Assembly: GCF_030124175.1 (NCBI RefSeq)
Contig: NZ_JASKMT010000028.1
Span: 1-64,000, forward strand
Direction: 5' to 3'
DNA from: Streptomyces sp. 549
Lineage (GTDB): Bacteria > Actinomycetota > Actinomycetes > Streptomycetales > Streptomycetaceae
DNA: 64,000 bases
Numbering within the stretch: position 1 is the stretch's first letter; every line of letters starts with the position of its first letter. Below are positions 42,032-49,762 of this stretch, piece by piece. A program made the position numbers and the translations under genes. The notes below the pieces were generated by a model. It was given only the letters and a program-made list of their open reading frames with translations. It did no database searches and was not told where the DNA came from.

Positions 42032-43197
42032 CAGGTGCTCCCGCCGCGCGCGCACAGCTCCCGCAACCTGCCCCAGCCCTCGGCAGGTTCGAAGGCCTGA
42101 GCGCCCCAGCGTGCTGCGGGCACGGTGCGCACCAGGCCGTCGAGGCCGCGTTCCAGTACGTGGATCTCGGCCACGCGGCGGCGCCCGGTGCGATCGCGCG
42201 CGAGATGGATCACCAGGGACAGGGCGGCGCCCAGCTGACTGTGCAGCGCCGCCCGGTCCAGGCCCGCCGACATGCCCAGCGCCTCCAGCCGCGCGGGCAC
42301 GTCGGATGCGGCGTTCGCGTGAAGAGTCCCGCACCCGCCCTCGTGACCCGTGTTCAGCGCGGCCAGCAGGTCGGCTGCCTCGGCGCCCCGGACCTCGCCG
42401 ACGACCAGCCGGTCCGGCCGCATCCGCAGCGCCTGCCGGACCAGGTCCCGCAGCTCCACCAGCCCGGCGCCCTCCTGGTTCGCGGGACGGCCCTCCAGAC
42501 GGACGACGTGCGGGTGGTCGGGGCGGAGTTCGGCGGAGTCCTCGGTGACCACGATGCGCTCGGCCGGGCCGACGAGCCCCAGCAAGCTGCTGAGCAGCGT
42601 CGTCTTGCCCGAGCCCGTGCCGCCCGAGACGAGGAAGGACAAGCGGGCTTCGAGCACCGCCCGCAGCAGCCGGTCACCGCCGGGCGGGACGGTGCCGGCC
42701 TGCACCAGCTCCTGGAGGCGGAAGGCGCGGGGCCGCACCACGCGCAGTGAGAGGCAGGTGGAGTCGGCCGCCACCGGGTGCAGCACGGCGTGCATGCGGG
42801 TGCCGTCGGGCAGGCGCGCGTCCACCCAGGGCCGGGCGTCGTCGAGCCGCCGCCCGGCGGAGGTCGCCAGTCGCTGCGCGAGGCGGCGGACGGCCGCCTC
42901 GTCGGGGAAGCAGACCGGGGTGCGCTCCAACCCCTGCCCCCGGTCGACCCAGACACTCCGGGGGCCGGTGACCAGGATGTCGGTGACCTGCGGGTCGGCG
43001 AGCAGGGGTTCCAGTGGACCCGCACCGACCAGTTCCGACCGCAGCGCCCTGACCACGCCCAGGACCGTGCTGTCCCCCAGCAGCCTGCCCTGGGCGCGCA
43101 GCGCGGCGGCGACCCTGGCCGGTGTGGGTTCGGCGCCGCTCTCGACGAGGCGGAGGCGGACGGCGTCCACCAGTTCCTGCGAGGTGCCGGCGCTCAT
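42028..43197 (-). CDS. cpaF: Tad/Flp secretion ATPase CpaF (TadA)
   Basis: A 389-residue secretion ATPase. Walker A SGGTGSGKTTLLSSLLG (about residues 173-189), Asp-box/Walker B region IVVTEDSAELRPDHPHVVRLEGRP and RPDRLVVGEVRGAEAADLLAALNTGHEG with the usual GE(V/I)RG and CGTLHANAA arginine/histidine boxes. It drives assembly of the pilus or secretion across the membrane. ATG 43197 overlaps the upstream CpaE-like stop (ATGA). Confidence 0.93.
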   Translation of the reverse strand: MSAGTSQELVDAVRLRLVESGAEPTPARVAAALRAQGRLLGDSTVLGVVRALRSELVGAGPLEPLLADPQVTDILVTGPRSVWVDRGQGLERTPVCFPDEAAVRRLAQRLATSAGRRLDDARPWVDARLPDGTRMHAVLHPVAADSTCLSLRVVRPRAFRLQELVQAGTVPPGGDRLLRAVLEARLSFLVSGGTGSGKTTLLSSLLGLVGPAERIVVTEDSAELRPDHPHVVRLEGRPANQEGAGLVELRDLVRQALRMRPDRLVVGEVRGAEAADLLAALNTGHEGGCGTLHANAASDVPARLEALGMSAGLDRAALHSQLGAALSLVIHLARDRTGRRRVAEIHVLERGLDGLVRTVPAARWGAQAFEPAEGWGRLRELCARGGSTW

Positions 43198-44276
43198 GCC
43201 GTCACGCTGCCCTGGTTCTCTCCGGGCAGGGTGCGCTCCCACAGCGCGGCGCAGAAGGCCGCGAGTGGGCTTCCGGGGGCGCTACCGGGTGGCACTCCGC
43301 GCTCCACCGACTCCAGGAGGCCCGGATCGTCGGGGAGTTGGCCCGCCAGCGGGAGTTCCAGCAGTCGGGCGATCTGCTCGTCGCCGAGGCCGGCCCTGCG
43401 GGGGCCGCGCACCACGACGCGCAGATCCTTGAGGACGAGGTTGAGGCGGGTGGCGAGGCGGTGCGCGGCGGCGACGGCCCGCACCTCGGCCGGGACGACC
43501 AGCAGGCCGAGGTCCAGCTGGCTCAGCGCCTCCCCCACCGGCTCGTCCGTCCGGCGGGGCAGGTCGACGACCACGGCACCGCCGCCGCGCCGGGCGGCTC
43601 CCAGTACCGAGCGCATGGCTTCCGGAGGCACCGCCACGCCGGTGCCCCGGTCCCAGCTCAGCACTCGCACCCCGTGCAGGCTGGGCAGGGACTCCTCCAG
43701 GGCCGCAGCCGCGACGCGGCCCCGGGAGTCGGTGAACGCGGGCCAGCGCAGGCCTTCCGCGGACTCCCCGCCGAGCAGCACGTCCAAGCCGCCGCCGAGC
43801 GGGTCGGCGTCAACGAGCAGGCTGCGGCGGCCGGTACGGCCCGCGGCCACGGCGAGCGCGGTGGCCAGAGTGGAGGCACCGGCGCCGCCCCGGCCGCCGA
43901 TCACCCCGATGGTCACGCCCTGACGGCCCGCTCCCTCGGCGGCGTCGGCGATGCGGCCCGTCAGCCACGGTTCGGCGTCCGGCAGGAAGACCACGTGCTC
44001 AGCGCCGATGCCGACCCCTCGCTGCCAGACGCCGTGGTCGTCGAGGTCGCGACCGAGCAGGAGAACGCCGGGCCTGCGTGTGGAAGGGCCCGAAGCGCGG
44101 GCCAGCACCTCCGCGCGGTCGTCGCCGACCAGCACCAGTGGTGCGGTACGCCATTGCGCGTCGTCGACCGGTCCGCCCGGGGCGACGTGCGCCTCCGCTC
44201 CCGCCGCGGCGCACAACCGCAGCAGGTCGTCCAGCAGTTCGGCGTCCTCAGTGACGATCAGGATGGTTTGAGCCAC
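43194..44276 (-). CDS. ssd: CpaE-like / septum-site-determining ATPase (Ssd)
   Basis: A 360-residue protein with an N-terminal receiver-like domain (residues 1-125: AQTILIVTEDAELLDDLLRLC) and a C-terminal MinD/ParA-type ATPase whose deviant Walker A reads GGRGGAGASTLATALAVAA (about 138-156). Its second Gly-Ala-Gly-Ala-Ser lacks the catalytic Lys of classic MinD, as often in CpaE. First gene of the Tad operon; M. tuberculosis Rv3660c (Ssd), which affects septation, has the same position and neighbours. GTG 44276 has AAGGGGGAAG upstream. Confidence 0.9.
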   Translation of the reverse strand: MAQTILIVTEDAELLDDLLRLCAAAGAEAHVAPGGPVDDAQWRTAPLVLVGDDRAEVLARASGPSTRRPGVLLLGRDLDDHGVWQRGVGIGAEHVVFLPDAEPWLTGRIADAAEGAGRQGVTIGVIGGRGGAGASTLATALAVAAGRTGRRSLLVDADPLGGGLDVLLGGESAEGLRWPAFTDSRGRVAAAALEESLPSLHGVRVLSWDRGTGVAVPPEAMRSVLGAARRGGGAVVVDLPRRTDEPVGEALSQLDLGLLVVPAEVRAVAAAHRLATRLNLVLKDLRVVVRGPRRAGLGDEQIARLLELPLAGQLPDDPGLLESVERGVPPGSAPGSPLAAFCAALWERTLPGENQGSVTA

Positions 44277-44567
44277 GTGGACTTCCCCCTTCGGCTTCGC
44301 ATCCTCACCACCGCGAACGTTCGCCGTGGTGTTGTGCAATCACCGTGCAGAAGCCGGGAGAATAAAGTGGATCTTGGTGTGAATCTGTGGATAACCCCCC
44401 TCCTGTGCATAACTCCGCCACCCGTCCCGGTGACTTTCGAACAGAAGCCTTGCGATTACTCACAGTCACTGACTGGATGGCGACAGACGGCGGCGCAGCA
44501 GACGGCGGCGGACAGCCGGGAAAGGGAGGAATCAGCCATGAGTGGGACAAACAGGCCGCAGACGTGC

Positions 44568-44650
44568 GACGACCCCCGCCGGGGGGGAGAGCGGGGGTCG
44601 TCTCCTCGGTCGACTCGGGGGGGGAGGAGTCGAACCGGGGTAGCACGGTC
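44568..44650 (-). ncRNA. 6C small RNA
   Basis: In the divergent gap between ssd and the HAD phosphatase gene the minus strand forms two hairpins with C-filled loops: CGACTC-loop-GAGTCG (44632-44611, loop CTCCCCCCCC) and a 12-bp GACGACCCCCGC/GCGGGGGTCGTC stem (44602-44568, loop of seven C plus flank). Two hairpins each with at least six C in the loop define the 6C RNA of Actinobacteria, and the Mycobacterium copy (B11) lies between the same two genes (Rv3660c-Rv3661). The second stem doubles as terminator. The 5' end is uncertain. It acts by C-rich loop pairing with G-rich mRNA sites (family knowledge). Confidence 0.85.
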
Positions 44651-44749
44651 GCGAACGATCCGTGACTTCCATGGTGTACCCGAGACCCTTCTCAGGCAAA
44701 CCCACACGCCTCACCTTACGCCGAATGGTGGGCGCCTATCCTCTGTCTC

Positions 44750-45571
44750 GTGGATAACCACTCGTCGCCCCGGACAGCAGCCTTCTTCGACCTGGACAAG
44801 ACGGTCATTGCGAAGTCGAGCACGCTCACCTTCAGTAAGTCCTTCTACCACGGTGGCTTGATCAACCGCCGTGCCGTGCTGCGCACCGCCTACGCCCAGT
44901 TCGTCTACCTCCTGGGCGGAGCGGACCACGACCAGATGGAACGAATGAGGCAGTACCTGTCGGCTCTGTGCCGCGGCTGGAACGTCCAGCAGGTACAGGA
45001 GATCGTTGCCGAGACCCTGCACGACCTGATCGATCCGATCATCTACGACGAGGCCGCCTCGCTCATCGAGGAGCACCACCTCGCGGGCCGGGACGTGGTC
45101 GTCGTCTCCACCTCGGGCGCGGAGGTGGTGGAGCCGATCGGCGAACTCATCGGCGCCGACCGGGTGGTCGCCACCCGCATGGTCGTGAAGGACGGCTGCT
45201 ACACCGGCGAGGTCGAGTACTACGCCTACGGCCCGACCAAGGCGGAGGCCATCGCCGAACTGGCGGAGTCGGAGGGCTACGACCTGTCCCGCTGCTACGC
45301 CTACAGCGACTCGTTCACGGACATCCCCATGCTTGAGGCCGTGGGTCACCCGCACGCGGTCAATCCCGACCGGGCGCTGCGCAAGGAGGCGGTGGCCCGC
45401 GAGTGGCCGGTGCTGACCTTCTCCCGCCCGGTCAGGCTGAAGCAGCGCATGCCGGTGCTGTCGATGCCGCCTCGGCCGGTTGTGGCGGCGGTCGCCGCGG
45501 TGACCGCCGCAGCCGTCACCGCCGGCCTCGTCTGGTACGGCAGCAGGCGCCGAGCAAGGCGACACACCTGA
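44750..45571 (+). CDS. HAD-IB family phosphatase with C-terminal membrane anchor
   Basis: A 273-residue HAD hydrolase. Motif I FFDLDKTVI (residues about 12-20), motif II VVSTSGAEVV, motif III/IV YAYSDSFTDIPMLEAVG. The cap is the small IB type of SerB-like enzymes. The last 40 residues are a hydrophobic helix (PVVAAVAAVTAAAVTAGLVWYG) and an Arg tail, so it is probably membrane-tethered. GTG 44750. M. tuberculosis Rv3661 is the positional equivalent; Streptomyces copies were linked to morphological differentiation, but the substrate is unknown. Neighbours: 6C RNA upstream, 6S-like RNA downstream. Confidence 0.88.
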   Translation: MDNHSSPRTAAFFDLDKTVIAKSSTLTFSKSFYHGGLINRRAVLRTAYAQFVYLLGGADHDQMERMRQYLSALCRGWNVQQVQEIVAETLHDLIDPIIYDEAASLIEEHHLAGRDVVVVSTSGAEVVEPIGELIGADRVVATRMVVKDGCYTGEVEYYAYGPTKAEAIAELAESEGYDLSRCYAYSDSFTDIPMLEAVGHPHAVNPDRALRKEAVAREWPVLTFSRPVRLKQRMPVLSMPPRPVVAAVAAVTAAAVTAGLVWYGSRRRARRHT

Positions 45572-45600
45572 TGTGTGCTTTGTCGGTCATCAGCCGCCCT

Positions 45601-45831
45601 GGTCAGGCTTGAGGTGTTTGAAGGTGAAAGTAAAGATCTGCGGTAGGGCTTTCCCTTCGCGGTGTTAAGGAGTACAAAGGAATCAACGGCCCGCGAGACC
45701 TACGGCATCCGAGAGGATCTCCGCACAACGCAAAAGGCCCCACGGACCGAAGCATGAATATCGGGAACCCACGCGACGCCGACCCGTCGATTACGGGCCT
45801 ACCGCACCAGGTAACGGGCAAAGTCCTGACC
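45601..45831. ncRNA. Candidate 6S-like RNA (scr3559-type)
   Basis: This 401-bp gap has lower GC than its surroundings. It can fold into a rod: ends pair as GGTCAGG-CTT (45601-45610) with AAGTCCTGACC (45821-45831), and further in GCGGTAGG (45640-45647) pairs perfectly with CCTACCGC (45798-45805). Between these helices are unpaired strands of 29 and 15 nt, the asymmetric central bubble typical of 6S RNA, which imitates an open promoter and holds RNA polymerase. A 6S-like RNA (scr3559) was reported from the equivalent gap in S. coelicolor, as I recall. Strand and exact ends are not determined. Confidence 0.55.
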
Positions 45832-45972
45832 TGAGCGGCAAACCTCGAGCACGCACTGGTACCCCGTTGGACATGCCAGCGGCGGCACCGCCTCTACAGC
45901 GGCGCCGCCGCAACCCTGTGCGCGCACTCAACCACGCAGCCCGTCGGCCGCAGCCGCCTAACCGCCCCCAGG

Positions 45973-46908
45973 TCAGGCGGCGCCGCGCTGCAGGGCCTCG
46001 CAGACGGCGGTGGACTCGCGTACGCCGAACTCCACCGACCGGCCGCAGTACGCGATCCACCGGCTCATGCCCTCGGCCGTTCCCGACGCGTAGCCGTCGA
46101 GGGCCCGCAGATACTCCTCACGCCCCTGCTCGGCGTGGCCCACCTCGGAGGGGCAGATCGACTTCGGGTCCAGCCCGCTGCCGACAAGCACGATGCGCTC
46201 CGCGGCCCGGGCGACCAGGCCGTTGTGCGAGGCGAACGGGCGGAGGGTGAGCAGTTCGCCGTGCACCACCGCGGCAGTGACCAGTGCGGGCGTGGAGGGG
46301 CCGGCGGCGATCAGCTCCGCAAGCCCTTCCAGCCGCGCCGCGACCTCGGTGGCGTCGGGAAGTTCCAGGGCGACGAAGGGCTCGGCCACCGGCTCGTCGG
46401 CCAACCGCGGCCGGCCGACAGCCGCACCGGCCACGGCACCGTCCCCAGTGCTGCCGTCCGACGTGCCCCCCGCAACCGACGCGCTCCCGGCGCCCGGAGC
46501 GCGCTCGCCTTCCGGAGCGGAACCGGTGGTCACGCCGCCGGCGGCGACGAGGTGCAGCCGGGCGAGGACGCGCAGCGGTGACTGCCGCCAGACGGAGAGG
46601 AGTTGACCCGCCTCAGCGGTGACCCGCAGTGCGGCTCCGACGGTTCTGGACTGCTCGTCCCCGCGGAAGTCGGTGCGGCGCCTGACCTCCTCCAGCGCCC
46701 AGTCCGCGCCGGACAGGGCGGCCGTGGCGCGTGCGGCACGCAGCACCGCCTCGGAGGTGACCTCCACGCTGCGACGCCGCATCACCCGGTGACCGTAGAC
46801 CCGGTCGACGGCCTTGCGTACCGACTCGACCGCCTCGGGCACACCTGGCAGGACGCCCAGCGGCGCAAGCGGGTCGGCAGGGCCGGAGGGCTGCGGGCTC
46901 GTACTCAT
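45973..46908 (-). CDS. Fic-fold-like conserved actinobacterial protein
   Basis: A 311-residue cytosolic protein (ATG 46908, MSTSPQPS). An Ala/Gly-rich insert at about 165-200. The segment HGELLTLRPFASHNGLVARAAERIVLV (about 225-251) follows a Fic helix pattern but the HxFx(D/E)GNGR motif is degenerate: Pro-Phe is kept, acidic and second Gly of GNGR are missing. Catalytic AMP transfer is therefore doubtful. Conserved between the HAD phosphatase and a MinD-like ATPase in Streptomyces and Mycobacterium (Rv3662c position). Often labelled oxidoreductase without evidence. Confidence 0.75.
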   Translation of the reverse strand: MSTSPQPSGPADPLAPLGVLPGVPEAVESVRKAVDRVYGHRVMRRRSVEVTSEAVLRAARATAALSGADWALEEVRRRTDFRGDEQSRTVGAALRVTAEAGQLLSVWRQSPLRVLARLHLVAAGGVTTGSAPEGERAPGAGSASVAGGTSDGSTGDGAVAGAAVGRPRLADEPVAEPFVALELPDATEVAARLEGLAELIAAGPSTPALVTAAVVHGELLTLRPFASHNGLVARAAERIVLVGSGLDPKSICPSEVGHAEQGREEYLRALDGYASGTAEGMSRWIAYCGRSVEFGVRESTAVCEALQRGAA

Positions 46909-47013
46909 GGCTTTGACCCTACGCACCGGCGCCGGGCTTCCGCCGCCCCGTTCGAGTGGTCTTCTTCACTCCGTGGTGAGGGCCATACCCGCGCACGCCC
47001 TACGCTATCGAAC

Positions 47014-48000
47014 ATGAAGATCGCTTTCGTTGGCAAGGGAGGCAGCGGCAAGACGACGCTGTCCTCGCTGTTCATCCGTCATCTCGCCTCCCTGCAGGTC
47101 CCGGTGATCGCTGTGGACGCCGACATCAACCAGCACCTGGGCGCCGCTCTCGGCCTCGACGACGCGGAGGCCGCCGCGCTGCCCGCCATGGGCGCGCACC
47201 TGCCGCTGATCAAGGACTACCTCCGAGGCGCGAACCCGCGCATCGCCTCGGCCGAGTCCATGATCAAGACCACTCCCCCCGGTGAGGGGTCACGGCTGCT
47301 GCGCATCGGCGAGACCAACCCGGTCTACGACGCCTGCGCCCGCCCGGTGGCACTGGAGGGAGGCGACGTTCGACTGCTGGCGACCGGCCCGTTCGTGGAG
47401 TCCGACCTCGGTGTGGCCTGCTACCACTCCAAGGTCGGCGCGGTGGAGCTGTGCCTGAACCACCTCGTCGACGGCCGTGAGGAGTACCTGGTGGTCGACA
47501 TGACCGCGGGCTCCGACTCGTTCGCCTCGGGCCTGTTCACCCGCTTCGACATGACGTTCCTGGTGGCGGAGCCGACGCGCAAGGGTGTCTCCGTCTACCG
47601 CCAGTACCGTTCCTACGCCGAGGACTTCGGCGTGCGGCTGAAGGTCGTCGGCAACAAGGTGCAGGGACCGGACGACGTGGCGTTCCTCAGGGACGAGATC
47701 GGTGAGGACCTCCTGGTCACCGTCGGCCAGTCCTCCTGGGTACGCGCCGTGGAGAAGGGCCGGCAGGTCCCGTTCGCCGACCTGGAGGGCGAGGACCGCC
47801 GGGCGCTGGAGGTGCTGCACACCACCGCCGACGCCGCCTACGAGGAGCGCGACTGGGAGCGCTACACCCGCCAGATGGTGCACTTCCACCTGCGCAACGC
47901 GGAGAGCTGGGGCAACAGCCGTACCGGCGTGGACCTCGCCTCGCAGGTCGACCCGGCGTTCCGGCTGGGCGAGAACACCGCGACTCCGCAGCCCGTCTGA
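47014..48000 (+). CDS. MinD/CooC-like P-loop ATPase
   Basis: A 328-residue SIMIBI-class ATPase. Deviant Walker A FVGKGGSGKTTLSSLFIRHL (residues 5-24) has the signature Lys (GKGGSGKTT), then VIAVDADINQHLGAALG and YLVVDMTAGSDSFASGLFTRFD. The MinD-like/CooC type inserts metals or controls partner complexes. Divergent from the Fic-like gene by 105 bp. It is followed by a terminator and convergent with the deacetylase-like gene. Partner unknown. Confidence 0.85.
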   Translation: MKIAFVGKGGSGKTTLSSLFIRHLASLQVPVIAVDADINQHLGAALGLDDAEAAALPAMGAHLPLIKDYLRGANPRIASAESMIKTTPPGEGSRLLRIGETNPVYDACARPVALEGGDVRLLATGPFVESDLGVACYHSKVGAVELCLNHLVDGREEYLVVDMTAGSDSFASGLFTRFDMTFLVAEPTRKGVSVYRQYRSYAEDFGVRLKVVGNKVQGPDDVAFLRDEIGEDLLVTVGQSSWVRAVEKGRQVPFADLEGEDRRALEVLHTTADAAYEERDWERYTRQMVHFHLRNAESWGNSRTGVDLASQVDPAFRLGENTATPQPV

Positions 48001-48082
48001 CTTTCCGTCAGTCCGCGTGCTCCCACGTCCGAGCGGAGCACCGCACCCCAGCACCACGATCCAGCACCGCCTCGACGACGCC

Positions 48083-48126
48083 CCGGGGTGGCGGTCACGC
48101 CGCCGGTGCCGCGACCACCACCCCGG
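48083..48126. terminator. Hairpin between convergent ATPase and deacetylase-like genes
   Basis: Arms CCGGGGTGGCGGTC / GACCACCACCCCGG pair along about 13 bp with one mismatch, in the 140-bp convergent gap. Confidence 0.55.
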
Positions 48127-48140
48127 CGCCAGAGGGGGGT

Positions 48141-49436
48141 TCAGGAACGGGCGGGCTGCTCCTCGCGTGCCGGTCCGGCCGCCTGGGCCGCCAGGAAGCG
48201 TTCCCAGCCGCCCTTCGGTTTCTCGCCGACGCCGAGCCCGCGGAGCTTCGACAGCACCTGCGGGTCCTGGGCGTCGAGCCAGTCGACCAGTTGGCGGAAG
48301 GAGACGCAGCGGACCTCGTCCTTGACGCACACCGTCTTGATCACGTCCTCGACGGCCCGCATGTAGATGCCGCCGTTCCAGCCGTTGAAGTGGTTACCGA
48401 TGATCATGGGGGCCCGGTTGCCTTCGTAGGCGCGGTCGAAGCCCTGGAGCAGGCCGTCACGCATCTGGCGTTCCCACTGCGGGTGCATGGCCGCGCTGCC
48501 GCTGCCCGGACCCGACTGGTTGACCATGAAGTTGTAGTCCATGGCCAGCGTCTCGAAGGACCGGCCGGGCATGGGGACCATCTGGAGCGGCAGGTCCCAC
48601 AGCTGCCCCTGCCTCTTCGGCCAGACCTGGTCGCCGATGCCGCTGGAGTCGTAGCGGAACCCCATCTCGGCGGCGGCCTTCCGCACGTTGTCGCGCCCTT
48701 CCAGGCACGGGGTGCGTCCGCCGATCAGCTCCTGCTCGTAGTCGAAGGGCAGTGCCTGCTGGTCCTTCCAGCCGGTTGTGGTCCGCCAGTTCTTCACGAA
48801 CCACTTGGCCTGCTGGATCTCGCTCTTCCAGTCGTCGACCGACCAGCTGTCCACTCCGGTCGGGCCGCAGAAGTGGCCGTTGTAGTGGGTGCCGATCTCA
48901 CTGCCGTCCCGCCAGGCACCGCCGACCTGCTCCAGCGTCGCGCGGACGTTCTCGTCCTTGAGGTAGCCGATGTCGGAGGCTCCGGGCCGGTGGCCGGGCG
49001 GGTTGTAGCGTTTCGCCTCGCCTTCCGGCAGCAGGTAGATGCCGGACAGGAAGTAGGTCATGTGCGCGTTGTGCTGCCGGCCGACCTCACGGAAGTGCGA
49101 GAAGAGCTTCTTGCCGTCCTCGCCCGCGCCGTCCCATGAGAACACCACGAACTGCGGCGGGCGCTCGCCGGGCTTCAGCGCGGCCGGCTTCGGCTGGTGG
49201 GGCTGCGGGCCGGTGAAGGAGGTGGAGCCGTCACCGATGGCGGCGGGCCGCTGCGGGGTGCCGGCCGGCTGCCGCTCGCTCTTGCCGCCTTCCTCGCCTG
49301 ACTCCAGTTCCGGCCCGGACAGGGCCCCGGGTTTCTTCTCCGCGTCGTTCCCGGAGCCGCCACCGCAACCGGTCGCGAGCACGGCGACCGCCACCACCGC
49401 CGCGACGCCACCGACGCATCTCCGCGCACCTGCCAT
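48141..49436 (-). CDS. Polysaccharide deacetylase-like lipoprotein
   Basis: A 431-residue exported lipoprotein (ATG 49436, AGGTGAAG upstream; lipobox LATGCGGG). A 70-residue Pro/Gly/Glu-rich linker leads to a deacetylase-like barrel: FVVFSWDGAGEDGKKLFSHF (about residues 105-124), HNAHMTYFLSGIYLLP, then GSEIGTHYNGHFCGP (His pair of the NodB-type metal site), and MIIGNHFNGWNGG near the end. The first Asp (usual TFDDG) is replaced in SWDGAG with one Asp, so metal binding is likely but altered. Substrate (peptidoglycan or surface glycan) unknown. Confidence 0.8.
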   Translation of the reverse strand: MAGARRCVGGVAAVVAVAVLATGCGGGSGNDAEKKPGALSGPELESGEEGGKSERQPAGTPQRPAAIGDGSTSFTGPQPHQPKPAALKPGERPPQFVVFSWDGAGEDGKKLFSHFREVGRQHNAHMTYFLSGIYLLPEGEAKRYNPPGHRPGASDIGYLKDENVRATLEQVGGAWRDGSEIGTHYNGHFCGPTGVDSWSVDDWKSEIQQAKWFVKNWRTTTGWKDQQALPFDYEQELIGGRTPCLEGRDNVRKAAAEMGFRYDSSGIGDQVWPKRQGQLWDLPLQMVPMPGRSFETLAMDYNFMVNQSGPGSGSAAMHPQWERQMRDGLLQGFDRAYEGNRAPMIIGNHFNGWNGGIYMRAVEDVIKTVCVKDEVRCVSFRQLVDWLDAQDPQVLSKLRGLGVGEKPKGGWERFLAAQAAGPAREEQPARS

Positions 49437-49762
49437 CACTTCACCTCGACCCTCGACGTCCTGCGACGCCTCTCGACTCACACGTGGGCTGCAACCGGGC
49501 TGCAAGGGGGCTGCATCGGGACCGCGTCCGGACCGCACCCGGATGCACAGCTCCCTGCGCCATAACGTGGCATGTCGTGATTAATAGGTCGGTATGACAA
49601 GCGGCAATCGGTCGTTATTCACCCGTTAGACGGAAGAACATCCCCATTTGCGGCTGACAACTCCCCGCCCTCCTTTACCTGCCATTACTGTTCGTTTACC
49701 TAACCTTGAGAGTAGCCACCTCCGCACACACCGTGACGATTCTTGCGACGGAGACGGGATCG
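49437..49762. other. AT-richer intergenic region before SulP gene
   Basis: 326 bp with clearly lower GC at 49560-49720, presumably the promoters for the divergent deacetylase-like and SulP-carbonic anhydrase genes. No convincing operator or RNA was identified. Confidence 0.5.

Noticed and set aside
44600..44700. tRNA-like T-loop (GTTCGAC) on the minus strand near 44630
   Set aside because: No acceptor or anticodon arm can be formed. The bases are the first hairpin of the 6C RNA.
49695..49720. Possible iron-box-like TTACCTAACCT before the SulP gene
   Set aside because: Only one half resembles the DmdR/IdeR site; the second half is missing.
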